Source: Burkholderiales bacterium (lineage in GTDB: Bacteria; Pseudomonadota; Gammaproteobacteria; Burkholderiales; Burkholderiaceae_C). From it: a stretch of 41,395 nt of DNA. A program made the position numbers and the translations under genes. The stretch covers positions 1 to 41,395 of the forward strand of contig CANHNO010000004.1 of the NCBI GenBank assembly GCA_947462065.1. The letters are read 5' to 3'. The notes beneath the pieces were generated by a model. It saw only the letters and a list, made by a program, of their open reading frames with translations, had not been told where the DNA came from and did not search any database. Below, piece after piece: positions 27,549 to 37,573 of this stretch (the stretch's first letter is position 1; the number at the start of each line of letters is the position of its first letter).

Positions 27549-29453
27549 TCACTGGTGCACAGCCGGCCGCACCAGTGCCGGGCGGCCGCCGAAGCGTTTC
27601 AGGATCGATTGCTCAATGCCGGCTGAATCGAGCCCGCAGCGTGACATCAGCACCGCTGGGTCGCCGTGCTCGATGAACTCGTCGGGGAGGCCCAGCACCA
27701 GCACCGGCATCGCGATGCCGGCCTGTTGCAGCGCTTCGAGCACGGCCGAGCCTGCGCCGCCCATCGTGCAGCCGTCTTCAACCGTGACCAACGCATCGTG
27801 CGTGCGCGCCAGCTCGGCGACCAGTGTCACGTCGAGCGGCTTGGCAAATCGCATGTTCGCCACCGTGGCGTCGAGGCGCTCGGCGGCGTCCAGCGCAGCG
27901 TGGAGCAGGGTGCCGAAGGCCAGGATGGCGATACGTTTGCCGTGTGTCCCAGCGATCTGTCCGGATTCGCGGCGCACTTCGCCCTTTCCGAGCGGGATTG
28001 CGGTCATCGCGGTTTGCACCTCGACGCCCACGCCCTTGCCGCGCGGGTAGCGCACAGCGGTCGGGTGATCTTGCAGGAAGGCGGTGTACAGCAACTGCCG
28101 GCACTCGTTCTCGTCGGCCGGTGTCATCACGCTCATGTTCGGGATACAGCGCAGGTAGGCGATGTCGTAGTTGCCTGCGTGCGTTGCGCCATCGGCACCC
28201 ACCAAGCCTGCGCGGTCGAGCGCGAACACCACCGGCAGGTTCTGGATCGCCACGTCGTGGATCAGCTGGTCGTAGCCCCGCTGCAGAAAGGTCGAATAGA
28301 TTGCGACCACCGGCTTCAATCCCTCGCAGGCGATACCGGCTGCGAAGGTCACCGCATGTTGCTCGGCGATGCCGACATCGTGGTATCGATTCGGGAAGCG
28401 GCGCTCGAACTCGACCATGCCTGAGCCTTCGCGCATCGCCGGCGTGATGCCCACCAACCGCTCGTCCTGTACGGCCATGTCGCATAGCCAGCTGCCGAAC
28501 ACCTGGGTGAAGGTTGGCTTGCCCGGTGCCGCGGCCTTGATGCCCACGGCCGGGTCGAACTTGCCTGGCCCGTGGTAGTTGATGGGGTCGTTCTCGGCCA
28601 GCTTGTAGCCCTGGCCCTTCTTGGTGACCACGTGCAGAAACTGCGGCCCCTTCAGGTTACGCAGGTTCTCGAGCGTCGGGATCAGCGCGTCGAGGTCATG
28701 ACCGTCGATCGGGCCGACGTAGTTGAAGCCGAACTCTTCGAAGATCGTGCCTGGCACGACCATGCCTTTGGCATGCGACTCGAAGCGCCGCGCCAGTTCC
28801 AGCAGCGGCGGTGCGTTCTTCAGCACCGACTTCGCGGTGTCGCGAGCATTGGCATAGAAGCGCCCGCTCATCAGCCGCGCCAGGTAGCGGTTGAGTGCGC
28901 CGACCGGCGGTGAGATCGACATGTCGTTGTCGTTCAGGATCACCAGCACGTCGGCACCGGCGACGCCGGCGTTGTTCAGCGCCTCGAAGGCCATGCCAGC
29001 ACTCATCGCGCCGTCGCCGATCACGGCGATCGACTTGCGGTGTTCACCCTTCAGCGCTGCACCGACGGCCATGCCGAGCGCTGCCGAGATCGAGGTGCTG
29101 CTGTGCGCGGTGCCGAAGGTGTCGTATTCGCTTTCATCACGGCGCGGAAAGCCGCTAATGCCGCCGAGCTGTCGCAGTGTGCCCATGCGGTCGCGGCGAC
29201 CGGTCAGGATCTTGTGTGGATAGGTCTGGTGACCGACGTCCCAGACAATGCGGTCGCTCGGCGTCTTGAACACATGGTGCAGCGCGATCGTCAGTTCCAC
29301 CGTGCCAAGGTTCGACGACAGGTGGCCGCCGGTCTGCGAGACGCTGTGCAGCAGGTAGTCCCGCAACTCGTCGGCCAGTGTGTACAGTTCGCTGCGCGAG
29401 AGCCGCCGCACATCGGCGGGTGATTCGATCGATTGGAGTAATGCTTTTTTCAT
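27549..29453 (-). CDS. dxs: 1-deoxy-D-xylulose-5-phosphate synthase
   Basis: [59 protein letters not shown]; start ATG 29453. Confidence 0.98.
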   Translation of the reverse strand: MKKALLQSIESPADVRRLSRSELYTLADELRDYLLHSVSQTGGHLSSNLGTVELTIALHHVFKTPSDRIVWDVGHQTYPHKILTGRRDRMGTLRQLGGISGFPRRDESEYDTFGTAHSSTSISAALGMAVGAALKGEHRKSIAVIGDGAMSAGMAFEALNNAGVAGADVLVILNDNDMSISPPVGALNRYLARLMSGRFYANARDTAKSVLKNAPPLLELARRFESHAKGMVVPGTIFEEFGFNYVGPIDGHDLDALIPTLENLRNLKGPQFLHVVTKKGQGYKLAENDPINYHGPGKFDPAVGIKAAAPGKPTFTQVFGSWLCDMAVQDERLVGITPAMREGSGMVEFERRFPNRYHDVGIAEQHAVTFAAGIACEGLKPVVAIYSTFLQRGYDQLIHDVAIQNLPVVFALDRAGLVGADGATHAGNYDIAYLRCIPNMSVMTPADENECRQLLYTAFLQDHPTAVRYPRGKGVGVEVQTAMTAIPLGKGEVRRESGQIAGTHGKRIAILAFGTLLHAALDAAERLDATVANMRFAKPLDVTLVAELARTHDALVTVEDGCTMGGAGSAVLEALQQAGIAMPVLVLGLPDEFIEHGDPAVLMSRCGLDSAGIEQSILKRFGGRPALVRPAVHQ

Positions 29454-29455
29454 CG

Positions 29456-30361
29456 TCAACGGTCCCGTTCCACCACCTTGTCGGCCAACAGGCCCAGCCA
29501 CACCGTGTCGCGCAGCGCCGAGCGTTCCAGCGCCGAGTGCGCCTGATCGCGCAGTTCATGCGCGTGTCGCCGCGCTGCATCCAGCCCCATCAGGCTGACG
29601 TAGGTCGGCTTGTTCGCATCGACGTCCTTGCCAGCCGTCTTGCCGAGCTTGTCTGACGCCTGGGTCACGTCGAGCACGTCATCGATGACCTGAAAGGCCA
29701 GCCCGATCGAATCGCCGTAGACCTCAAGCGCAGACCATGCCGTTGCGTCGCTGTCGCCGCAAGCCGCGCCCATCATCACGCTGGCCCGCAGCAGCGCACC
29801 GGTCTTGCGGTGGTGCATGTCGCGCAGGCTTTGCTCATCGAGCGGCCGACCGACACTCGCCAGATCGATAGCCTGGCCACCCGCCATCCCGGCGTGTCCG
29901 GCCGCGCGAGCAAGCAAGCCACACAACTTCGCCTGCAGGGCCGCAGGAACAGTCGCCTCAGGATTCGACTGTGCGTCAGGGGTCAGCACTTCGAAGGCCA
30001 ACGCCTGCATCGCATCGCCAGCCAGCATGGCTGGCGCTTCGCCAAACTTCACATGGACGGTCGGTTTGCCACGTCGCAGCACGTCGTTGTCCATGCAGGG
30101 CATGTCGTCGTGCACCAGCGAATAAGCGTGGATCAACTCCACGGCACAGGCCGCACGCAGCGAAGCGATGCGCAGGCCACCCACCGCATGCGCTGCGGCC
30201 AAGGTCAACAGCGGCCGGAGGCGCTTGCCTCCATCAAGTACTGCGTAGCGCATGGCGGTACCTAGATGGGCCGGTGCGTCGGCGGGCACCCACTGGCCCA
30301 GGCAGTCTTCCACCGCCGCCAACTGGGCACCTGCCCATGCATTGAAATCAGCAGCTGTCAT
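29456..30361 (-). CDS. ispA: Farnesyl/geranyl diphosphate synthase (polyprenyl synthetase)
   Basis: 301 aa; first Asp-rich motif DDMPCMDND, second DDVLD; between dxs and xseB. Confidence 0.96.
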   Translation of the reverse strand: MTAADFNAWAGAQLAAVEDCLGQWVPADAPAHLGTAMRYAVLDGGKRLRPLLTLAAAHAVGGLRIASLRAACAVELIHAYSLVHDDMPCMDNDVLRRGKPTVHVKFGEAPAMLAGDAMQALAFEVLTPDAQSNPEATVPAALQAKLCGLLARAAGHAGMAGGQAIDLASVGRPLDEQSLRDMHHRKTGALLRASVMMGAACGDSDATAWSALEVYGDSIGLAFQVIDDVLDVTQASDKLGKTAGKDVDANKPTYVSLMGLDAARRHAHELRDQAHSALERSALRDTVWLGLLADKVVERDR

Positions 30362-30648
30362 GTCGGGTTCCAGGGCTTGAGCTGGCCGTCTTCCAGCACC
30401 TTGACCTGCTGTTCGACCGCATCGAGGCGAGTGCGGCAGAAGTTCAGCAACTCGGCACCGCGCCGGTAAGTGCCGAGCAAGCGGTCCAGCGGCAATTGTC
30501 CGGCTTCCATGGCGCCGACCAGTCGCTCAAGTTCTGAGAGCGCTGCCTCATAGGTTTCCGGCAGCGGTTCAGTCAGAGGCATGGGCGACGTTGCTGAAGC
30601 GGGAGCGGCGGGCGCGGATGCCGCGTGGGCGGATGGGGTCTTGGCCAT
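30358..30648 (-). CDS. xseB: Exodeoxyribonuclease VII small subunit
   Basis: 96 aa; [59 protein letters not shown]. Confidence 0.96.
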   Translation of the reverse strand: MAKTPSAHAASAPAAPASATSPMPLTEPLPETYEAALSELERLVGAMEAGQLPLDRLLGTYRRGAELLNFCRTRLDAVEQQVKVLEDGQLKPWNPT

Positions 30649-30806
30649 GAACGATTGGAGTACCAGTTCATTGTAGTCAGCGGTCTTTTGCCGTGTCGGC
30701 GCCTTAAAATGAGCACCTACCAGCGTTCCTAACGAGGCGCCGAGGCTGCGGCGCCGTCATCGTTTGCGCCGGATTGCCCACTGTTTACCAGGAGAGACTC
30801 CCGGCC

Positions 30807-32051
30807 ATGTCCGATCTGTTCGTCGAGCGCGGCACTGCGGTGTCTGACGCGAGACACCCTGTGCGACCCCGCGCCGCAAACAACGAGCTGCCCCTGGCTG
30901 CATCCGCCTATTTCGACGAAGCGCTCTTCCAGCGCGAGGCGGACACGCTTTTCTGCCATGGGCCGCGCTACCTGGGACACGAACTGTCGGTCCCTCAACC
31001 GGGCGACTACTACACCTTGCCTCAGGAAGGCGATGGCCGTGTGCTGGTGCGCACGCCGAACAGCGTCGAGTTGATCTCCAACGTGTGTCGTCACCGCCAA
31101 GCGCTGATCCTCCATGGTCGGGGCAATACCCGCAGCAACATCGTCTGCCCGCTGCACCGCTGGACCTACGACCTCACAGGCCAGCTGATTGGCGCTCCGC
31201 ATTTCGCTGAGTCGCCGTGCTTGCACCTGAACAACTACAAGACACGCAGCTGGAATGGCCTCGTGTTTGAGGACAACGGCCGCGACATTGCCGCTGACCT
31301 GGCCGCGCTCGGGCCTCGGGCCGACCTCGATTTCACCGGCCATGTGCTCGACCGCGTGCACGTGCACGAATGCGACTACAACTGGAAGACCTTCATCGAG
31401 GTCTACCTTGAGGACTATCACGTGGGTCCGTTCCACCCCGGTCTCGGCAACTTCGTGACCACCGACGATCTGCGCTGGGAGATGGGCTCGAACTACTCGG
31501 TGCAGACCGTGGGTGTTGCCACCGCGGCGGGCGAGGCGCTCGGCAAGCCAGGTTCCAGCGTCTACAGCCGCTGGCACGACGAGGTACTGCGCTACCAGCA
31601 GGAGCACCACGATGGCCTCCCGCCCAAGCATGGTGCCATCTGGCTGACGTATTACCCCGGCGTGATGGTCGAGTGGTACCCGAATGTGCTGGTGGTGTCG
31701 ACGCTGTACCCGCGAGGCCCACGCCACACCACCAACGTCGTCGAGTTCTATTACCCGGAAGAGATCGCCGCTTTCGAGCGCGAGTACATGGACACCCAGC
31801 AGGCTGCCTACCTGGAAACCTGTGTCGAGGACGATGAAATCGCCATGCGCATGGACCAGGGCCGTGCGGCCCTGTGGCAGCGCGGTGACCACGAGTCCGG
31901 CCCATACCAGAGTCCGATGGAAGATGGCATGGAGCAGTTCCATGCCTGGTACCGCGGCGCCATGGGCGAGTCGCTGGTGCCGGCCAGCGATGGGTCTTCC
32001 AGTTCGTCGCATCGCGCGCTGAACCCGGCGATCGCTGTGGCCCGATCATGA
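30807..32051 (+). CDS. Rieske-type aromatic ring-hydroxylating oxygenase alpha-subunit-like protein
   Basis: Rieske motif C-R-H-x16-C-P-L-H (CRHRQALILHGRGNTRSNIVCPLH) and mononuclear Fe motif YLEDYHVGPFHPGL. Confidence 0.94.
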   Translation: MSDLFVERGTAVSDARHPVRPRAANNELPLAASAYFDEALFQREADTLFCHGPRYLGHELSVPQPGDYYTLPQEGDGRVLVRTPNSVELISNVCRHRQALILHGRGNTRSNIVCPLHRWTYDLTGQLIGAPHFAESPCLHLNNYKTRSWNGLVFEDNGRDIAADLAALGPRADLDFTGHVLDRVHVHECDYNWKTFIEVYLEDYHVGPFHPGLGNFVTTDDLRWEMGSNYSVQTVGVATAAGEALGKPGSSVYSRWHDEVLRYQQEHHDGLPPKHGAIWLTYYPGVMVEWYPNVLVVSTLYPRGPRHTTNVVEFYYPEEIAAFEREYMDTQQAAYLETCVEDDEIAMRMDQGRAALWQRGDHESGPYQSPMEDGMEQFHAWYRGAMGESLVPASDGSSSSSHRALNPAIAVARS

Positions 32052-32926
32052 TCGGCGAGCCGAGGTTGCCTCGCGTCGACAGCGCGCTGATCAGCGCGCA
32101 GGCATTGCAGGGCTTGATCGAAAGTGGCTCGTCAACCGTCGTGCTCGATGCCAGCTTCGACCTGACCGACACGTTTGCCGGAGAGCGCGCCTACCTCGGT
32201 GCTCACCTGCCCGGGGCCTTGTATGTGCATCTGGACCGGGACTTGTGCGGTCAGAAGACCGGTCTCAACGGTCGCCATCCACTGCCGGATCGAGCGGCGT
32301 TCGCCGCCACCGTCGGGCGCCTTGGTGTCACACCGAGGATGCAAGTCGTTGTGTACGACCGCCAGGACGCGATGTTTTCGTCGCGGCTGTGGTGGATGTT
32401 TCGCTGGCTTGGTCACGAGGCGGTGGCGGTACTCGATGGAGGGTTTGCGGCATGGCAGTCGGTCGGTGGCGCCGTCCAAGGCGCTGCAGTCAGCGTGAAG
32501 CCGCAATCGGCCTACCCGATTGGTGCCGAGGTATCGCCGCTGGTGCGCACCGTCGATGCAGACATGCTGCAGGCGCAGCTTGGTCGTATCAGCTTGATCG
32601 ATGCACGGGCACCCGAGCGCTTTCGCGGCGAGTTTGAGCCGCTCGACGCGCAGTCTGGGCACATCCCGGGCGCGAGCAACCGTTTCTTCAAGGACAACCT
32701 CGCTGCCGACGGATGCTTCAAGCAGGCCGAAGTGCTGCGCGCTGAACTGCTGACGCTGATCGGTGCGCGTTCCGGTAGCGAGGTCGTGCACCAGTGTGGC
32801 TCGGGTGTCACGGCCTGCCACAACCTGCTGGCGATGTCGGTGGCCGGGATCGACGGCGCGGCGCTTTATCCTGGTTCCTGGAGCGAATGGTCGTCTGATC
32901 CCTCGCGCCCGGTCGCCCGCGGCTGA
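32048..32926 (+). CDS. Two-domain rhodanese / 3-mercaptopyruvate-type sulfurtransferase
   Basis: 292 aa; active-site loop CGSGVTA, GHIPGASNRFF; overlaps the Rieske stop by 4 nt. Confidence 0.93.
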   Translation: MIGEPRLPRVDSALISAQALQGLIESGSSTVVLDASFDLTDTFAGERAYLGAHLPGALYVHLDRDLCGQKTGLNGRHPLPDRAAFAATVGRLGVTPRMQVVVYDRQDAMFSSRLWWMFRWLGHEAVAVLDGGFAAWQSVGGAVQGAAVSVKPQSAYPIGAEVSPLVRTVDADMLQAQLGRISLIDARAPERFRGEFEPLDAQSGHIPGASNRFFKDNLAADGCFKQAEVLRAELLTLIGARSGSEVVHQCGSGVTACHNLLAMSVAGIDGAALYPGSWSEWSSDPSRPVARG

Positions 32927-33008
32927 GCAACTCTGAAGCGATTCGGCATGCCCTGTGCGGGCCCACCGCGCTGGTCGCAGCGTCACAGTTTTCCCCGACA
33001 ATGATTTG

Positions 33009-34562
33009 ATGGATTTGACTCTGGCTGCACGGACTGCCTCTTTTGACACAGCCGGCACCCGCTGGCGCGGATTGCTGGCAGCCATCGACATGGGCTCGAA
33101 CAGCTTTCGACTCGAGCTCGGCCAGCTCGACGGCGCGCGCTATCGCCGAGTCGACTACCTGAAGGAAACCGTTCGGCTTGGCGCGGGACTCGATGAAAAC
33201 GGCCTGCTGACCGAAGAGGCCATCCTGCGCGGGCTCGCTTGCCTGGCGCGCTTCGCAAAACGGTTGGAGGGCGTGTCTTCATGGCAGGTTCGCGCGGTGG
33301 CCACACAGACCCTGCGCGAGGCGCGCAATCGCAATGCCTTCCTGGCGCGTGCCGAAACTGTGCTCGGTCACGCGATCGAAGTGATTTCTGGTCGCGAGGA
33401 AGCCCGGCTGATTTACGCTGGGGTGGCACGGCTGCAGCCGTCGACGCAGCCTCGCCTGGTTATCGACATCGGCGGGCGCTCCACCGAGATGATCCTGGGC
33501 CATGGCCGCAAACCGGTTCTTGCCGAGTCGTTCCAGGTCGGCAGCGTCAGCCTGTCGATGAAGTACTTTGGCAATGGCCGCTATACCGAGGCCGCGTTCC
33601 GGGCCGCGCAGGTGGCCGCGGGTGCGGAGCTTGAAGAGGCGCTGCAACCATTTGCACCTGAGCATTGGGCCGAGGCCCTGGGCTCGTCGGGCACGGTCGG
33701 CGCCGTGTCGCAACTGCTGCAGGCCAATCGCATCACCGACGGACGGATCACACCGGGCGGCTTGCGCTGGCTGATGGAGCAGTGCATTGCCGCTGGCCGG
33801 GTCGAACGTCTTGCGCTGGCTGGGTTGAAGGAAGACCGCCGCGCGATCATTGCCGGCGGGCTGTCCATTCTCTACACGCTAGCCACACATTTCGGCATCG
33901 ATGCGCTGATGCCCGCGCGAGGCGCACTGCGCCAGGGTGTGATCTTCGACCTTGACGAACGTCTCAACGCCAGCCAGCAATCGAATGACGGTGAAGACAT
34001 GCGCGACAGCTCGGTGCGCGAGTTGCAGCGCCGGTTCCTGGTCGATGAGCCGCAGGCCCTGCGCGTGGCACAGGTCGCGGAACAGCTGTACCACCACGTG
34101 CAGCCCGATGCCAGCCGCGATTCGCGTCGCGAGTTGCAGTGGGCCTGCGCCTTGCACGAGATCGGCATGATGGTGTCGCACCACGATCACCATCGCCACA
34201 GCGCCTACATGCTGGGCCATGTCGATGCGCCGGGTTTTTCGCAGTCGGAGCAGCGACGCCTGGCCGAACTGGTGCTGGCGCAGCGTGGTGGCCTGCGCAA
34301 GGTCGAAGCCAGTCTGACGCAAGCCGACTTCGCCTGGCAGACCTTGTGCCTGCGGCTGGCCATCATCAAATGCCATGCCCGCGGCACGGTGGACAAGCAT
34401 GCGCTCGCCCTGCGGCGCAGCGGCTCCGCGGCCGAGTTGAGTTGGCAGCCCGGCTGGCTGGAGAACCACCCGCGTACCCATTACCTGCTGACCGAGGAGG
34501 CCGGGATCTGGCAGCGCAGCGGGCCACTGCAGCTCGAACTGCCGCGCACAGCGGGTTATTAG
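33009..34562 (+). CDS. ppx: Ppx/GppA-family phosphatase (exopolyphosphatase)
   Basis: AAIDMGSNSFRLELGQ, VIDIGGRSTEMILG, C-terminal HD-like region. Start ATG 33009 chosen over the ORF track start at 32955. Confidence 0.94.
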   Translation: MDLTLAARTASFDTAGTRWRGLLAAIDMGSNSFRLELGQLDGARYRRVDYLKETVRLGAGLDENGLLTEEAILRGLACLARFAKRLEGVSSWQVRAVATQTLREARNRNAFLARAETVLGHAIEVISGREEARLIYAGVARLQPSTQPRLVIDIGGRSTEMILGHGRKPVLAESFQVGSVSLSMKYFGNGRYTEAAFRAAQVAAGAELEEALQPFAPEHWAEALGSSGTVGAVSQLLQANRITDGRITPGGLRWLMEQCIAAGRVERLALAGLKEDRRAIIAGGLSILYTLATHFGIDALMPARGALRQGVIFDLDERLNASQQSNDGEDMRDSSVRELQRRFLVDEPQALRVAQVAEQLYHHVQPDASRDSRRELQWACALHEIGMMVSHHDHHRHSAYMLGHVDAPGFSQSEQRRLAELVLAQRGGLRKVEASLTQADFAWQTLCLRLAIIKCHARGTVDKHALALRRSGSAAELSWQPGWLENHPRTHYLLTEEAGIWQRSGPLQLELPRTAGY

Positions 34563-34566
34563 CCCG

Positions 34567-36072
34567 GTGGACTGTTCAGCGCAGCAGTCCCCTCAGCCCA
34601 GGCCGCGCATCAGCGCAAGGCGACAGTCGCTGACTTTCGCGCTGCTCCTGTCTCTGCTGATCCACGCGCTGTTGTTGAGCCTGACCGTTGGCGGTCAGGG
34701 TTGGGGTCTCCCAGGGTTCTCATTTCCCTGGCAACAGCGACGGGCCGAGGCCCCCGACCTGCGCATGTTGCTGATACCAGCTCGCGAAAAGGTTGCGGCG
34801 GCAGCGGTGGTCACGGCGGTCGAGCCCTGGCAAGCGACATCGACCACTGCCACCTCCGCGGTGGGCGAGGCACCCCCGGCCCCAGCGACCGAGTCGATTA
34901 CTTCGACGAGCGAATTGACCGTGGCGGTCGAATCGACGTCCGAGCGCGCACCCGAACCCGCGCTGCCGCCACAAGCTGATGTGGCGCCAGCTGCCGCGCC
35001 CGCCCCAGCTGCGTTGCCCTCTGAAGCGCCCAGCGAGGTCGGGCCAGCCACTCCCACGCCGCCGACCGTGATGGCCGTGGAGCAAACCGACATGGCCACG
35101 TGGGTGGTGGCCCCTGCCGCCTCCGCTCCGATAACTGCGTTGGCCGTGGCATCCGCCGCATCAAGTCCGGAAGCCGCTGCATCGGCGCCAACGGAAGTGG
35201 TCGTCGAAAAGCCAGACCCAGCCATGGAACGGGTCGTGGTCGATCCTCTGGCCGAGGAGGCCCAACGACAGGCTCTGTTGTTGGAGGCCGAGCGGCTTGA
35301 GAGTGAACGCAAGGAGGTGGCCCGCCAGGAAGCGCAGCGCGTCGAGAGCGCGAGACTGGAAGCTGAGCGCCAACAGGTTGCGCGACAGGAGTTGGCTCGA
35401 CAAGAGTCTGCTCGCCAGGAAGCTCAGCGGATCGAGAGTGCGCGCGTGGAGACCGAGCGCCAACAAGCGGCACGGCAGCAGGCCGCTCGACAGGAATCCG
35501 AGCGCCAACAAGTCGCGCGACAGGAGGCGGCCCGGCAGGAAGCTGCTCGGCAGGAGGCAGGGCGTCAGGAGGCCGCTCGTGCCGAGGCCGCACGGGACGA
35601 CGCAAGACGCGAAGCCTCGCGGCGCGCGATGGGACGCCAACTGGATGAAGAAGTTGCCCGGCGCGCAGCAGCGTCCGAGGCTGCGAACCTCGCTTCCAGG
35701 CTGGAGCCATCCTCACGCGGTGCGCGTCGAGGCAGGCTGTTCGGGCGCATCGATCCCAATTCCGAGCTCGTGCTTTATGCCGAAGCGTGGGCACGGAAGA
35801 TCGAACTGAACATGACGGTCGATCGCATCCGCGACGTGGCGAAGCGCCCCCACACAGACCCCCTCGTGACGGTGGCCATCCGGAGCGACGGCTCGGTGGA
35901 GTCCGTGACCTTTCTGTTGTCAAGCGGCGTCGCGGAGATGGATGAGGGGATACGACGGATCGTGGAGAGCCTCCTGCCTTATCCGGCGTTCCCGCCAGGA
36001 CTCGCCCGCGAGTTCGATGTGATCGAAATCCGCCGGACGTGGGTCGTTGACACCGCCGTTCGCTTGTATTGA
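34567..36072 (+). CDS. TonB/TolA-like protein with long Arg/Glu/Gln/Ala coiled coil
   Basis: N-terminal TM SLTFALLLSLLIHALLLSLTV, about 120-aa RQEAARQE coiled coil, C-terminal TonB-like domain (VTVAIRSDGSVESVTFLLSSGVAEMDEGIRRIVESLLPYPAFPP). GTG start. Confidence 0.85.
   Translation: MDCSAQQSPQPRPRISARRQSLTFALLLSLLIHALLLSLTVGGQGWGLPGFSFPWQQRRAEAPDLRMLLIPAREKVAAAAVVTAVEPWQATSTTATSAVGEAPPAPATESITSTSELTVAVESTSERAPEPALPPQADVAPAAAPAPAALPSEAPSEVGPATPTPPTVMAVEQTDMATWVVAPAASAPITALAVASAASSPEAAASAPTEVVVEKPDPAMERVVVDPLAEEAQRQALLLEAERLESERKEVARQEAQRVESARLEAERQQVARQELARQESARQEAQRIESARVETERQQAARQQAARQESERQQVARQEAARQEAARQEAGRQEAARAEAARDDARREASRRAMGRQLDEEVARRAAASEAANLASRLEPSSRGARRGRLFGRIDPNSELVLYAEAWARKIELNMTVDRIRDVAKRPHTDPLVTVAIRSDGSVESVTFLLSSGVAEMDEGIRRIVESLLPYPAFPPGLAREFDVIEIRRTWVVDTAVRLY
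35323..35580 (+). repeat. Intragenic degenerate repeat encoding the coiled coil
   Basis: CGCCAGGAAGCKCAGCGS.TCGAGAGYGCG at 35323 and 35413 (90-bp period), followed by shorter CAGGAAGCxGCxCGG units. Confidence 0.7.
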
Positions 36073-36103
36073 CCGATGTTCGAGGCGATGCGGAGCGGCC
36101 GCC

Positions 36104-36433
36104 TCAGCCCAATGGTGTACCGAGGCCAAGTCGTCGCAGACGGGCGTTGAGCGCATCGACCTCGTCGAGCAGATCGAGCACCAATGCCACGCTGGCGGCA
36201 TTCAGGTGCAGATCGCGCGCCAGGCGCAGCGCGGTGCAGGCGCGGCTGAACGCGCTGCCGTCAAAGCGCCAATTCGAGGCATCGCTGCCCCGTGGCTCCA
36301 ACGCGCCTTCTTCCACCAGCTCGACCAGTTGCGCGCTGTCGGCTTTGCAAGCCTGGCTCAATTCGATCAGCGTGAACTGCAGGTTGTTTTCGACGATCAC
36401 GCCGTGCGTGACCATCACCTCGTGCTTGGCCAT
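36104..36433 (-). CDS. cbpM: Chaperone modulator CbpM (MerR-like)
   Basis: MAKHEVMVTHGVIVENNLQFTLIELSQACKADSAQLVELVEEGALEP; directly downstream of cbpA. Start at 36433. Confidence 0.88.
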   Translation of the reverse strand: MAKHEVMVTHGVIVENNLQFTLIELSQACKADSAQLVELVEEGALEPRGSDASNWRFDGSAFSRACTALRLARDLHLNAASVALVLDLLDEVDALNARLRRLGLGTPLG

Positions 36434-36435
36434 GC

Positions 36436-37380
36436 TTATCCCTCCAGTGCCTGTCGCGGGTTGAAATCCGCAAACGCCGTGGCGAGTTGGGTCCAGGCCT
36501 CGCGAGCGGCCGTTGTCTCGCTGGGCGGCAGCGCGATCGTCAGCACAGCGTAAAGGTCGCCGGGTGGCTGGCTCGGAATGCCCTTGCCCTTCAGGCGCAG
36601 TCGCCGTCCGCTGGCCGAGCCTGGAGGTATGGACAGCTGCACATTGCCGTCGGGCGTTGGCAGCATGACACTGGCGCCGAGCACAGCCTCCCATGGTGCT
36701 ACGGGCAGGTCGATCGCGACATCCCGGTCAATGACACGAAAGCGCGCGTCGGGCGCGATCTGAATTTCAAGGTACAGGTCGCCCGCCGGACCTTCGCCGA
36801 AGCCTGCGCCTCCCTGGCCTGCCAGGCGCAGATGCTGTCCACTGCGCACGCCCTTCGTGATGTTGACCGTCAGCTGCCGCGTTGTCAGGGTCATCCGTCC
36901 ATCGGCGTCCACCTGCGGTGTGCGCAGGGTCACGGTGCGGCTTGCGCCGCGGTAGGTGTCCTGGAGCTCGATCTCCACCTTGGCGTGGTGATCGCCGCCT
37001 GCCTGGCTGGGGCTGCGGCGCGGTCCGCGCGCCCCAGCGGCCTGATGGCCGAACAGCGTTTCGAAGAAGTCGCTGTGGTCGCGCGCATCGTCAGCGCCGC
37101 CGCGGCCGCTGTATTCGAAGCCGCTGTCCCAGCCGGGAGGCGGCGTGAACGATCGGCCATCTCGATGATCTGCCCCCAGCGCGTCGTACGCTGCGCGTTT
37201 CTCGGGGTCGTGAAGCGCCTCGTAGGCCTCGGCCACATCCTTGAAACGGGCCTCGGCATCAGCCGCCTTGTTCAGGTCCGGGTGGTACTTGCGGGCCAGC
37301 TTGCGATAGGCACGCTTGATCTGGTCGGTGGTGGCCGTCTTCTCGACACCGAGTGCGGCGTAGTAGTCCTTGAACTCCAT
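36436..37380 (-). CDS. cbpA: DnaJ-like curved DNA-binding protein CbpA
   Basis: J-domain MEFKDYYAALGVEKTATTDQIKRAYRKLARKYHPDLNK and DnaJ C-terminal domain; no Cys-rich zinc finger. Confidence 0.95.
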   Translation of the reverse strand: MEFKDYYAALGVEKTATTDQIKRAYRKLARKYHPDLNKAADAEARFKDVAEAYEALHDPEKRAAYDALGADHRDGRSFTPPPGWDSGFEYSGRGGADDARDHSDFFETLFGHQAAGARGPRRSPSQAGGDHHAKVEIELQDTYRGASRTVTLRTPQVDADGRMTLTTRQLTVNITKGVRSGQHLRLAGQGGAGFGEGPAGDLYLEIQIAPDARFRVIDRDVAIDLPVAPWEAVLGASVMLPTPDGNVQLSIPPGSASGRRLRLKGKGIPSQPPGDLYAVLTIALPPSETTAAREAWTQLATAFADFNPRQALEG

Positions 37381-37573
37381 GGCTCATGGGCCCGCACAGT
37401 GGCTGACAGCGACATCGGGTGAATATCGGCGTTGCGGTTGGCGCTGTCTCATCAGCCATCGTGCGCCGCATCTTGCTGCGGCGTCTGTTCGACGCCGCAC
37501 CGACAGGACGCCCCGATCTGGTTCTGGAAAATCACGTGGCACCTGGACATGCCATGCCCCACCAGGCAGCCGC

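Noticed and set aside
34898-35923. 341-aa minus-strand Pro/Arg-rich ORF
   Set aside because: Antisense of the TonB-like repeat region.
36970-37573. Extra ORFs in and around the cbpA-chaA gap (for example 37370-37750)
   Set aside because: No domain similarity, overlap the chaA 3' end on the other strand, low-complexity composition.
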